Notes: generated from the letters alone by a model not told the origin. 47,613 bases of DNA from JAKSCF01 sp028279945 (GCA_028279945.1 JANQMT010000080.1:1-47613); one strand, 5' to 3'. Positions 26,194-34,627 are shown, counted from the first letter of the stretch. Translations and numbers: made by a program.

Positions 26194-27726
26194 ATGCCTA
26201 AATATTTATTAGCACATGATTTGGGGACATCTGGAAACAAAGTAACGCTTTTTGATACAACCGGAAAATTGATTGACAGCAAAGTATATGCCTATGATGT
26301 GCATTACTTCAACAATGGTTGGGTAGAGCAGAACCCGGAAGACTGGTGGCATGCGGTATGCCATACCACATCTGACATATTAAAAAATGTGAATAGTGAA
26401 GAGGTTATGGGGGTTTCATTCAGTGGGCAAATGATGGGGTGTTTACCTGTAGATCATGTAGGGAATGTTTTAAGACCATCTATCATATGGGCTGATGTGC
26501 GAGCTCAAGAAGAAGAAAAGTTTTTGCAGAACATGATGCCTATTGAAGTCTTTTATAGAATAACGGGTCATAAGCCCAGTTCATCCTATTCCCTTGCAAA
26601 ATTTCTTTGGATCAAAAATAATGAACCTGAAATTTATCAAAGAACTTATAAAATGCTGAATTCCAAAGACTATATCATATCAAAATTAACAGGTCATTAC
26701 GTAACAGATTATTCGGACGCATCCGGGACCAATATGCTTGATCTCAATACTCTAGATTGGTCTGATAAGATCATCCAACTATCTGGAATAGATAAAGAAA
26801 AACTTCCGGAATTAAAAAAGTCAACAGATATAGTTGGATATGTAACCGGTGAAGCAGAAAGTTTAACGGGGTTGAAAAAAGGGACACCCATTGTATGCGG
26901 CGGCGGAGATGGTGCTATGGCTGCGGTTGGAGCATTGTGTATAAAGCCCGGATCCGTTTATAGCACGGTGGGTACATCTTCTTGGAATGCACTGACAACA
27001 GAAAAGCCGCTATATGATGAGGGAATGAGAACCTTTAATTGGGCTCATATCGTGCCGGGATACTATGTTCCTTGTGGTACCATGCAAGCAGCCGGTGCGT
27101 CCCTCAGCTGGATGAAAAATGAAATAGCAAAAGCAGAAACCCAAATAGGAAAAGAAAAAAATATTAGTCCTTATAATATCATCGATGAAATGGTTGAATC
27201 TTCAACAGTGGGCGCTAATGGAACCATTTTTCTCCCTTATCTAATGGGTGAGAGAAGCCCGCGTTGGGATGCGGATGCAAGAGGGGCCTTTGTGGGTCTT
27301 AAAATGGAAACACAAAGGAAAGACATTATGAGATCTGTTATGGAAGGCGTCGCATTTAACCTTAATGTTATCTTGGATGTCTATAGAGAAAGAATGGATT
27401 TTGAAAGTCTTGTCATTACAGGCGGGGGTGCCCGAAGTAAAATTTGGTGTCAAATCTTTGCAGACGTTTATAATACAAACATTGAAGTGCCGGATTATTT
27501 GGAAGAAGCCACATCTATGGGTGCGGCGGTTACTGCCGGTGTGGGTATTGGCATATATGATACCTTTGATGCCATACATGATTTTATAAAAATTAAAAAT
27601 GTGCTTAAGCCCAATGAAGAGAATGTAGAAATATATAATGACATAAAACCGGTATTTGAAAATTGTTATGAAGGACTCAAGGATGTATATGCTAAATTAG
27701 CAAAACTTAAGAAAGTGCATAGATGA
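26194..27726 (+). CDS. FGGY-family carbohydrate kinase (xylulokinase-like)
   Basis: The 510-residue protein has the ASKHA kinase fold. The N-terminal phosphate-1 loop is AHDLGTSGNKVTLFD (residues 7-21). A substrate region contains SFSGQMMG near 75. The catalytic GGGDGAMAAVGA lies near 237-248, and the C-terminal adenosine motif is ITGGGARSKIWCQIFADV near 408-425. It phosphorylates a ketose, pentose or polyol with ATP. It most resembles xylulokinases by eye, but the specificity is not certain. It lies immediately downstream of the importer, so it is probably the first intracellular step or acts after an oxidoreductase step. Confidence 0.9.
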   Translation: MPKYLLAHDLGTSGNKVTLFDTTGKLIDSKVYAYDVHYFNNGWVEQNPEDWWHAVCHTTSDILKNVNSEEVMGVSFSGQMMGCLPVDHVGNVLRPSIIWADVRAQEEEKFLQNMMPIEVFYRITGHKPSSSYSLAKFLWIKNNEPEIYQRTYKMLNSKDYIISKLTGHYVTDYSDASGTNMLDLNTLDWSDKIIQLSGIDKEKLPELKKSTDIVGYVTGEAESLTGLKKGTPIVCGGGDGAMAAVGALCIKPGSVYSTVGTSSWNALTTEKPLYDEGMRTFNWAHIVPGYYVPCGTMQAAGASLSWMKNEIAKAETQIGKEKNISPYNIIDEMVESSTVGANGTIFLPYLMGERSPRWDADARGAFVGLKMETQRKDIMRSVMEGVAFNLNVILDVYRERMDFESLVITGGGARSKIWCQIFADVYNTNIEVPDYLEEATSMGAAVTAGVGIGIYDTFDAIHDFIKIKNVLKPNEENVEIYNDIKPVFENCYEGLKDVYAKLAKLKKVHR

Positions 27727-27775
27727 AAGGCAATATTAAAACTAGAATTTAATAAATATTTATAGGAGGGATTAA

Positions 27776-28603
27776 ATGGAAAACATAACTTTAAACAATG
27801 GGGTTGAAATTCCTGTAATAGGATTAGGGACCTTTAGATCTACGGATGAAAGGTGCTATAAAGCTGTAATGACAGCTATTGAAGAGGGGTACAGACATAT
27901 AGATACAGCAATGATTTACGGAAATGAAGTGCAAGTAGGTAAGGCCGTAAAGGAAAGCGGCATCCCTCGGGAAGAGCTATTTATAACATCAAAACTATGG
28001 AATGAGGATCAAGGGTATGAAACAACTCTAAAGGCTTTTGAAGATTCCATGGAAAGGTTAGGGCTGGGGTACTTAGATTTATATTTAATCCATTGGCATA
28101 ACAGAGGCTATGAGAAAGCAAAAGATACTTGGAGAGCAATGGAAGCGTTATATAAGGCTGGAAAAATTCGTGCAATTGGTATTTCAAACTTTCAAATCCA
28201 TCATATGGATCGACTTTTAGAGACAGCAAAAATTATCCCGGCCATCAACCAAGTAGAGTGTCATGTAGAGCTTCAAAATCATGTATTGCAAGCGTATTGT
28301 GATGAAAAGGGCATTCAATTAGAAGCATATGCACCGATAATGTCCGATCATGTTCAACTCATTTTGAGTAATGACACCTTAATAGAGATTGGGAAGAAGT
28401 ATGGCAAAACACCGGCCCAAATCGCACTAAAATATAATACGACACGTTCAATTGTCAGTGTACCAAAAGCAACCGGCTTACAACACATAAGAGAAAATAT
28501 TCAGCTGTTTGATTTTGAATTAAGTAAAGATGATATGAAAGCTATTCGAAAATTGAATAAAGCCAATAGAACGTTCCCTGATCCGGATAATTTTGATGAT
28601 TAA
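27776..28603 (+). CDS. Aldo/keto reductase
   Basis: The 275-residue protein is a standard-length aldo/keto reductase. It shows the catalytic tetrad in sequence: DTAMIYGNE (Asp and Tyr, about residues 43-51), ITSKLWN (Lys, about 70-76) and LYLIHWHN (His near 107). The NADPH-binding SVPKATGLQHIREN lies near 233-246. It would interconvert an aldose or ketose with a polyol, or reduce an aldehyde intermediate. It is embedded in the sugar operon, 49 bases after the kinase, with an AGGAGG site before the ATG. The coenzyme and substrate are not established. Confidence 0.93.
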   Translation: MENITLNNGVEIPVIGLGTFRSTDERCYKAVMTAIEEGYRHIDTAMIYGNEVQVGKAVKESGIPREELFITSKLWNEDQGYETTLKAFEDSMERLGLGYLDLYLIHWHNRGYEKAKDTWRAMEALYKAGKIRAIGISNFQIHHMDRLLETAKIIPAINQVECHVELQNHVLQAYCDEKGIQLEAYAPIMSDHVQLILSNDTLIEIGKKYGKTPAQIALKYNTTRSIVSVPKATGLQHIRENIQLFDFELSKDDMKAIRKLNKANRTFPDPDNFDD

Positions 28604-28670
28604 AGTCAGGTATAGGGGTTTTTAAAGAAGGATGCAAAATAGATTGAATAACTAGAAGAAGGTGAGATAA

Positions 28671-29240
28671 ATGAAAGTGAGTCCGTTTGAATTAATATTT
28701 GATTTACAGACAGGAGATTGTAAAGAAAGAAAAGCCACATTTCGCTACCTATCCAACATGAAAGGCATGTTTCAAAATAATGAAGCATTTAAAAAAGAAG
28801 TAGAGCAAGGAAATGATCCTTTGATTTATGAATTCTATGAGTTAGATTTACCGGAAAGAGAAAGTGATCTGCTATTTGGAACAAGTATCGTTTATCCCGG
28901 AAAAGTTGGAGATGAGTACTATATGACAAAGGGCCATTTTCACACAATACTGGATACTGCTGAGGTATATTACTGCCTCAGCGGGCAGGGGATTATGATG
29001 ATGGAAAATCCGGAAGGAGATTGGGATATAAAAGCATTAACACCAGGTTCGGCAGTCTATGTACCTGGAAGATATGCCCATAGAAGTATCAATACCGGCG
29101 AAGAACCTCTTGTCACTTATTTTGTCTTTAGAGCAGATGCCGGTCATGACTATGGAACCATTGAGAGTAAGGGTTACAGAAAACTAGTGATTGAAGAAGA
29201 CGGTAAACCCAAAATAGTGGATAATCCGGCATGGAAATGA
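28671..29240 (+). CDS. Cupin-type glucose-6-phosphate isomerase homologue
   Basis: The 189-residue product is a cupin with the metal-binding residues His89, His91 and Glu98 in KGHFHTILDTAEVYY and His137 in VPGRYAHRS. This matches the archaeal-type phosphoglucose isomerase family (PF06560), which interconverts aldose and ketose 6-phosphates using a divalent metal. Clostridia normally also have the unrelated classical isomerase, so this copy is probably specialised for a sugar phosphate of this operon. A GAAGGTGAG site precedes the ATG. The substrate may not be glucose 6-phosphate. Confidence 0.88.
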   Translation: MKVSPFELIFDLQTGDCKERKATFRYLSNMKGMFQNNEAFKKEVEQGNDPLIYEFYELDLPERESDLLFGTSIVYPGKVGDEYYMTKGHFHTILDTAEVYYCLSGQGIMMMENPEGDWDIKALTPGSAVYVPGRYAHRSINTGEEPLVTYFVFRADAGHDYGTIESKGYRKLVIEEDGKPKIVDNPAWK

Positions 29241-29256
29241 GCTAAGGAGAATTTAA

Positions 29257-29352
29257 ATGAAGGTGCTAATAACGCCAAGATCATTTGGTCAGCATGACTC
29301 TGGGCCTTATGATATTTTGAAAGAAAACGGATTTGAAAGGCGAGTAAAGTAA
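29257..29352 (+). pseudogene. Relic of a D-isomer-specific 2-hydroxyacid dehydrogenase (first 27 or so residues)
   Basis: A 31-codon frame with its own GGAGA ribosome site encodes MKVLITPRSFGQHDSGPYD and continues with LKENGFE. This is the typical start of phosphoglycerate dehydrogenase-like 2-hydroxyacid dehydrogenases (normally about 310-330 residues). After four further residues it stops at TAA, which overlaps the ATG of the next gene as TAATG. The NAD-binding and catalytic domains are absent. An internal deletion that kept the start and fused it to the end of the gene explains the arrangement. The relic may still couple translation to the next gene. Confidence 0.75.
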
Positions 29353-30305
29353 TGAAGATACAAACCATTTTAGGAAAAATAGATAAACACCAACTTGGAT
29401 ATTGCCAATGTCATGAGCACATTTTTCTAAGAAAAGGCTTCTCCTCCCTTTTAGACCATAACCTATGGATAGATGACTTAGAAAAATCCACTGAAGAATT
29501 AGTCCTCTATAAAAACGCAGGAGGGAATGCTTTAGTGGATGCTCAACCCATTGGCTGTGGGAGAATGGTTGAGAATTTAGCCATGGCCTCCCAAAGAAGC
29601 GGCATTCATATTATTGCCTCTACAGGGTTTCATAAGCTCATATTTTATCCTAAAAATCATTGGATACACAGTATTTCCACCGAAACATTTTCCAAAATTA
29701 TGATGGATGAGATTTTAAAGGGTATGTATTTGGAATGTGACCGGGACTATCCAAAGATTCAAAGCGATTATCGTGCAGGGATGATAAAAGTAGCCATTGA
29801 ATCAAATGGCATCATAGGAAGATATGGAGCACTATTTGATGCAGCAGCCCATTGTGCAAAAAAAACAGGTGCAGCGATACAATGCCATACAGAAAAAGGT
29901 GCATATGGCGTAGAAGTAGTGAGATTTTTCATTAACAAAGGTGTTGACCCAAGAAAGATTATTATTGCTCATGTAGACAGAAGAACCGATAACTTAGGCG
30001 TACATAAGCAAATATGTGAACTGGGTGCTTTTTTGGAGTACGATACCATTGGAAGATACAAATACCATAGTGATGAAGATGAAGTCAAAATCATAAAAGA
30101 GATGATCAAGGCAGGCTTTTCTAAACATATCCTTATGGGACTTGACACGACCAGAGCGCGTCTTAAGAGCTATGGTGCAAAGATAGGCCTGGATTATATC
30201 CTGGAAGAATTTATACCCTTGTTGCAAAGCAATGAAGTAAGTGAAAAGATAATGAATGAAATAACAATAGATAATCCTAAAAGCGTACTATCTATTGAGA
30301 ACTAA
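29352..30305 (+). CDS. Phosphotriesterase-family hydrolase, probable sugar (phospho)lactonase
   Basis: The 317-residue TIM-barrel protein has all binuclear metal ligands of the PF02126 family: HxH at residues 21 and 23 (CHEHIF), a lysine expected to be carboxylated at 146 (MIKVAIE), histidines near 179 (QCHTEKG) and 207 (IIAHVDR), and the catalytic Asp near 265 (LMGLDTT). Bacterial members beside sugar genes include lactonases that open phosphorylated furanose lactones. That fits this operon, but is an inference. It starts at the TAATG overlap with the dehydrogenase relic and has little ribosome site of its own, so it is probably translated by coupling. Confidence 0.87.
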   Translation: MKIQTILGKIDKHQLGYCQCHEHIFLRKGFSSLLDHNLWIDDLEKSTEELVLYKNAGGNALVDAQPIGCGRMVENLAMASQRSGIHIIASTGFHKLIFYPKNHWIHSISTETFSKIMMDEILKGMYLECDRDYPKIQSDYRAGMIKVAIESNGIIGRYGALFDAAAHCAKKTGAAIQCHTEKGAYGVEVVRFFINKGVDPRKIIIAHVDRRTDNLGVHKQICELGAFLEYDTIGRYKYHSDEDEVKIIKEMIKAGFSKHILMGLDTTRARLKSYGAKIGLDYILEEFIPLLQSNEVSEKIMNEITIDNPKSVLSIEN

Positions 30306-30317
30306 AAAGGAGGACTT

Positions 30318-31262
30318 ATGAAACTAGCAAGTAAGGCTACTCAACCTACAATGTATTTTATAGGGGTTACTACGACACAGTCGTCCATAATGAAACTTTT
30401 TCCATTATGGGCAGAGGCGTTGGGATTCAAAAATACTGTTATCAAAGGAATCGACATTGAGTTGAATGTTGATCCTGATATTTATAGAGAGGTTGTAAAA
30501 TTTATAAAAGAAGATGAGCTGTCCCTTGGCGCATTGGTGACGACACATAAAATCAATCTGTATAATGCATGTAAAGACCTGTTTGATTATCTTGATCCAT
30601 ATGCTCAAAATTTTGGGGAGCTTTCTTCCATATCAAAAAAAGATGGTAAATTATGCGGTCATGCTAAGGATCCTATTACCAGTGGGTTAGCACTTGAAAC
30701 TTTTATTTCCAAGAACTATTGGTACAATGGTGGAGAGGCATTCATATTAGGTGCAGGAGGAAGCGGTGTTTCAATAGCGGCATACTTAATAGATAAAAAG
30801 CACAGCGATAATATGCCGTCCAAAATATATATATCCAATAGAAGTGCAGAAAAATTAGAAAAAGCAAAAAAAGTTCTTACCCAAATTAACCCTGATGCTG
30901 ATATAGAATACATTAAGACACCTGAACCCAAACTTGCCGACAATATTTTAGCATCCCTTAAAGAGAAATCTCTCATTGTTAATGCTACGGGAATGGGGAA
31001 AGATATTCCGGGATCTCCCTTTACGGATAAGGGTGTTTTTCCTAAAGACTCACTGGTATGGGAGTTCAATTATCGCGGAGAACTGGACTTTATGAATCAA
31101 GCAAGTGTTCAAAAAGACAGCAGAAACTTGTATATAGAAGATGGATGGATTTATTTCATACATGGTTGGACACAAGTCATGAGTGAAGTGTTTCACATGG
31201 ATATCGTAGGAGATTTGTTTGAAAAATGTAAAGCCATTGCGGATGAATTGAGGACTAGATAA
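30318..31262 (+). CDS. Shikimate dehydrogenase-like (AroE-fold) oxidoreductase
   Basis: The 314-residue protein has the AroE two-domain layout. In the substrate domain, VTTHKINLYN near residue 75 retains the catalytic lysine, and CGHAKDPITSG near 110 retains the partner aspartate. The NAD(P) domain has FILGAGGSGVSIAAYL near 140 and the NRS turn SNRSAEKLEKAKK near 170, followed by LIVNATGMG. The usual N-terminal serine pair and the NTD triplet of true shikimate dehydrogenases are altered (TTQSSIMK; AKD). Together with its position 12 bases after the lactonase-like gene in a sugar operon, this suggests oxidation of a sugar acid or polyol rather than shikimate. Confidence 0.85.
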   Translation: MKLASKATQPTMYFIGVTTTQSSIMKLFPLWAEALGFKNTVIKGIDIELNVDPDIYREVVKFIKEDELSLGALVTTHKINLYNACKDLFDYLDPYAQNFGELSSISKKDGKLCGHAKDPITSGLALETFISKNYWYNGGEAFILGAGGSGVSIAAYLIDKKHSDNMPSKIYISNRSAEKLEKAKKVLTQINPDADIEYIKTPEPKLADNILASLKEKSLIVNATGMGKDIPGSPFTDKGVFPKDSLVWEFNYRGELDFMNQASVQKDSRNLYIEDGWIYFIHGWTQVMSEVFHMDIVGDLFEKCKAIADELRTR

Positions 31263-31349
31263 TAATAGAAAAATATGCAATAATGATAAAAAGATTTTAA
31301 AAAGATATGATATGTAACCTATGAGAAAAATGAATAAAGAGGTAATCAA

Positions 31350-32126
31350 ATGGAATCCAACATAATGTTTGCAGAAGAAAGAAAGGAAAAAATTTTAAAT
31401 ATTGCTAAAAAAAATCAAAAGGTAGTCGTTCCGGAATTGAGCGAGTTGTTTAATGTTTCTCCTGCGACAATAAGGAATGATTTAAACGAACTTGAAAAAG
31501 AAGGAAAGCTTAAACGTACCCACGGTGGTGCAATCTATAATAAGCATATTGGATATGAGTTAAAGTCGGAAGAAAAGAAGGTCAAGAATGTTGAAGGTAA
31601 AATGAAAATTGCTAAAGCTGCCTTTGAGCTGATTGAAGATGGCGATATCATACTCATTGATACAGGAACGACTACGTATCAATTGGCAAAGCTGTTAAAA
31701 GATACGAAAAGCGTTACGGTTGTGACAAATGACATTGAGATAGCTTTTATGATGGAGGAATATGAAAATATAGAACTCATCCTAATCGGAGGTGATCTGA
31801 GAAAAGGATTCCATTGTGCAGTGGGTGCTTTTGCAACTCAGATCCTCAGTAGTATATATGTTGACAAGGCATTCATAGGAGCCAATACCTATAGCAGTGA
31901 AGGCGGGGTTGCAACTCCAAATGCTTCTCAGAGTGAGAACAAAGCAGTCATGATGAAATCCGCTGCAAAGAATTATCTTTTAATTGACAGCAGAAAATTT
32001 GGAGAAAGATCCTTTGTTAAATTTGCTGACGGAAGTGATTTTGATATGATCATCACAGATGATGGCTTAGACGAAAAATATGTGAGTGAATTTAAAGGCA
32101 CCAACTTGTTTATTTGCAAAGAATAA
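31350..32126 (+). CDS. DeoR/GlpR-family transcriptional regulator
   Basis: The 258-residue protein has an N-terminal DeoR helix-turn-helix (PELSELFNVSPATIRNDLNELEKEGKLKRTHGGA, about residues 26-58, quoted here only as its outline). The C-terminal sugar-phosphate-sensing domain has IDTGTTTYQLAKLL near 105-118 and a KAFIGANTYSSEGG region near 172. Members repress sugar operons and release DNA on binding a phosphorylated sugar. It is the last gene of the operon, so it probably autoregulates through the operator-like repeats at 22507-22561. The ribosome site is GAGGTAA. Confidence 0.93.
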   Translation: MESNIMFAEERKEKILNIAKKNQKVVVPELSELFNVSPATIRNDLNELEKEGKLKRTHGGAIYNKHIGYELKSEEKKVKNVEGKMKIAKAAFELIEDGDIILIDTGTTTYQLAKLLKDTKSVTVVTNDIEIAFMMEEYENIELILIGGDLRKGFHCAVGAFATQILSSIYVDKAFIGANTYSSEGGVATPNASQSENKAVMMKSAAKNYLLIDSRKFGERSFVKFADGSDFDMIITDDGLDEKYVSEFKGTNLFICKE

Positions 32127-32152
32127 AAATAATTAAGTGAATAGATGAATAT

Positions 32153-32196
32153 AAGCAAAAAACAATGATATAATAGGAGTTGTTTTTTGCTTTTTT
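32153..32196 (+). terminator. Terminator of the sugar operon
   Basis: AAGCAAAAAACAA (32153-32165) and TTGTTTTTTGCTT (32180-32192) are perfect complements, and the T run continues to 32196. Confidence 0.93.
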
Positions 32197-32200
32197 AAAT

Positions 32201-32290
32201 GGGCAGTTTCGAAGACGAAATCAAAGATTGCTGTTAGGTCAACTTAGGGCTGGCTATCCGTGGCCGCCCTGAATACGGAGTATAATGAGT
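32201..32290 (+). ncRNA. Candidate structured 5' leader upstream of the HAD phosphatase gene
   Basis: This stretch is visibly richer in G and C than its surroundings and holds several nested complementary arms. TTTCG-N4-CGAAA lies near 32207. AGGGC-t-GGC pairs with GCC-GCCCT (about 32246-32270). TCCGT pairs with ACGGA across the same hairpin (about 32257-32279), so two alternative folds are possible. It begins right after the terminator and ends about 35 bases before the ribosome site. It matches no riboswitch consensus I can recall. It may be a regulatory RNA or only the trace of an insertion. Confidence 0.35.
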
Positions 32291-32324
32291 GATTATACAC
32301 TTGAGATATAAGGAGGGAAAATAT

Positions 32325-33155
32325 ATGTCATACAAAATGCTCGTAAGCGACATAGATGGAACATTACTCAATTCAAATCATCAACTGGATGATGCAATAT
32401 GCGATGCAGTAGAAAAAGCAGTGGAAAACGGTAAAATAGTAGTACTGGCAACAGGACGGGAGTATTGCGGTGCAGCACACATTATAGAAAAATTAGGATT
32501 AAATACGCATTTGATCTGTAGTAATGGTGCAACCATAGTGGATACCAAAACAGGAGAAGAGGTTTATAGTAAACTCATTAGTAGAGATAACGCATATAAG
32601 ATCATTAAAGCATGTGAAAAAAATAAAATATACTGCAGACCCAACATAGATGGTGTATTATATGTTCATTTTGATGACCCCCATTATACTTTTTACACCA
32701 CAATGTTTGGTGATGAGTCTACTAAAAATATTTGTGGTTATTCTGATATAGCGCCATATATGAAAGAAGGGTGTGCGATTGACCAACTTTCTATTACTGT
32801 CTTAGAAGATACCAATATCAATGCCTTCCGAGAAGATATTAATGGTTTGGGTGTGACGCTTATTGCATCCAATCCGGTTTCATATGACATAATAGCTGAG
32901 GGCACTTCCAAAAGTGAAGGGGTAAAATTTTTAGCAGATGCTTATAATATTTCACCTGAGGAAATAATAGCAGTCGGGGATAACTACAATGATATTTGTA
33001 TGATTCAATATGCCGGTTTAGGTGTGGCAATGGAAAATAGTGTTGATGATGTGAAAAAGGAAGCAGACTTAACATGCCCCAGCAATGATGACCACGGTGT
33101 TGCAAAAGTTATTGAGAACATTTTACTAAAAGATATGGTTTCGACAAATGAATAA
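32325..33155 (+). CDS. Cof-type HAD-superfamily phosphatase
   Basis: AGGAGG 8 bases upstream selects the ATG at 32325; the longer frame from 32289 lacks a site. The 276-residue protein has HAD motif I SDIDGTLL (Asp9, Asp11), motif II LATGRE near 49, a Lys in the cap-proximal TSKSEGVKFL region near 200, and motif IV GDNYNDICMIQYAG near 223. A large type IIB cap lies between. Members dephosphorylate sugar phosphates or flavin and thiamine nucleotides. It has its own leader after the sugar-operon terminator, so it may or may not belong to that pathway. Confidence 0.9.
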   Translation: MSYKMLVSDIDGTLLNSNHQLDDAICDAVEKAVENGKIVVLATGREYCGAAHIIEKLGLNTHLICSNGATIVDTKTGEEVYSKLISRDNAYKIIKACEKNKIYCRPNIDGVLYVHFDDPHYTFYTTMFGDESTKNICGYSDIAPYMKEGCAIDQLSITVLEDTNINAFREDINGLGVTLIASNPVSYDIIAEGTSKSEGVKFLADAYNISPEEIIAVGDNYNDICMIQYAGLGVAMENSVDDVKKEADLTCPSNDDHGVAKVIENILLKDMVSTNE

Positions 33156-33190
33156 CATAAAAATAAAACAGTTCATATAAATATGTATGA

Positions 33191-33235
33191 AAAGGGTACC
33201 GTATCACTTTATTGTGAGATAGTACCCTTTCTTTA
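33191..33235. terminator. Bidirectional terminator between the HAD gene and thiC
   Basis: AAAGGGTAC (33191-33199) pairs with GTACCCTTT (33222-33230). A second arm (GTATCAC with GTGAGAT) extends the stem. A-rich and T-rich flanks let it serve both converging genes. Confidence 0.85.
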
Positions 33236-33256
33236 TACTTACCTGAACAGCAAAAT

Positions 33257-34564
33257 TTAATCTCTCAATATATTAATATCCTCACCATTTAGAACCTTAT
33301 TAAGGTTTCTGACGGCGCACATTTTTCCACACATGGAACAGGACTTTTCATCTTCAGGTTTTGAACTGGCACGATAAGCTTTTGCTTTGTCAGGATCAAT
33401 AGCAAGTTCAAACATTTTATCCCAATCCAGCTGTTGGCGTGCATAACTCATCTCATTATCCCATGATCTGGCATCAGGTATTTTTTTGCCGATATCACCT
33501 GCATGTGCTGCAATTTTACTGGCGATGATGCCTTCTTTCATATCTTCTAAAGTCGGCAATCTAAGGTGCTCGGCCGGTGTAACATAGCATAAAAAATCAG
33601 CACCGCTTGCTGCGGCAATAGCGCCCCCAATAGCACCGGTAATGTGATCATAACCGGGTGCTATATCCGTAACAAGAGGGCCTAATACGTAGAAAGGAGC
33701 ACCGTGGCAAAGTCTCTTTTCCAATAACATGTTGGCCTCTATTTCATTGATTGCCATATGACCGGGTCCTTCAATCATAACCTGCACGTTTTTTGACCAA
33801 GCTCTTTTTGTTAACTCTCCTAAGACGATGAGTTCTTTTACTTGGCTGGCATCCGTTGAATCTGCTATTGCGCCTGGTCTGCAAGCATCCCCAAGGCTAA
33901 TAGTAATGTCATACCTTGCACAGATATCCAGTAAATCATCATAATATTCATAAAAGGGGTTTTCTTTTTGATTCAATTGCATCCAAGCAAACATCAAAGA
34001 ACCGCCTCTGGAAACTAAGTTCATTAATCTTGGATTCCGTCTAAAAGTATGAGCGGTTTCTTGATTAATGCCTGCATGGATGGTGACAAAATCAACCCCG
34101 TCTTGTCCATGCTTATCCACCACATCTAAAAACTCCTTAGCAGTAATATCCTTTAATTCCTTTTCATAAAAGCCAAGAGCATCATAAACCGGAACGGTGC
34201 CGATCATAGCCGGAGACATTTTGACTAACTGTCTGCGAAATTCTTCGGTCTTACCGTAGTTGCTTAAATCCATAATGGATTCAACATTCATATCAATAGC
34301 TGTTTGAGCTTTCTGCAACTCATTTTCAATATCGTAACAGTCTTTTGATATACCCAGATTAACGTTAATCTTTGTACGAAGACCTTCGCCAACGCCTTCC
34401 GGGTTAATGTTTTTATGATTTTTGTTTGCCGGGATAACAACCGTTCCTTTTGCAATGCGGTCCATTAAGACTTGTTCCGATATTTTTTCTTTACCGGAAA
34501 CGGCCTTCATTTCATCGGTGATAATGCCTTTTTTTGCGGCATCCATTTGTGTCGTGTATTTCAT
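33257..34564 (-). CDS. thiC: Phosphomethylpyrimidine synthase ThiC
   Basis: This is a 435-residue radical SAM enzyme of thiamine synthesis. It converts aminoimidazole ribotide to hydroxymethylpyrimidine phosphate. The C-terminal cysteine cluster CSMCGKMCAVRN binds the 4Fe-4S cluster. The core has the ThiC blocks TIHAGINQETAHT, MIEGPGHMAINEIEANM and GPLVTDIAPGYDHITGAIGGA (quoted partly). The protein is the short clostridial form without the N-terminal extension of the E. coli enzyme. It lies 63 bases after thiW under the same TPP riboswitch, so it is shut off when thiamine pyrophosphate is plentiful. Confidence 0.96.
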   Translation of the reverse strand: MKYTTQMDAAKKGIITDEMKAVSGKEKISEQVLMDRIAKGTVVIPANKNHKNINPEGVGEGLRTKINVNLGISKDCYDIENELQKAQTAIDMNVESIMDLSNYGKTEEFRRQLVKMSPAMIGTVPVYDALGFYEKELKDITAKEFLDVVDKHGQDGVDFVTIHAGINQETAHTFRRNPRLMNLVSRGGSLMFAWMQLNQKENPFYEYYDDLLDICARYDITISLGDACRPGAIADSTDASQVKELIVLGELTKRAWSKNVQVMIEGPGHMAINEIEANMLLEKRLCHGAPFYVLGPLVTDIAPGYDHITGAIGGAIAAASGADFLCYVTPAEHLRLPTLEDMKEGIIASKIAAHAGDIGKKIPDARSWDNEMSYARQQLDWDKMFELAIDPDKAKAYRASSKPEDEKSCSMCGKMCAVRNLNKVLNGEDINILRD

Positions 34565-34627
34565 AGTACACTTCCTTTCTTTTTGTTATATCTGTTCATG
34601 TATAGCTAAAATTATTAAGAGCTGTAT

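Noticed and set aside
32201..32290. A match of the GC-richer leader to an M-box, T-box, cyclic di-GMP or fluoride riboswitch
   Set aside because: The conserved segments are not present in the required order, so only a generic structured-leader call is kept.
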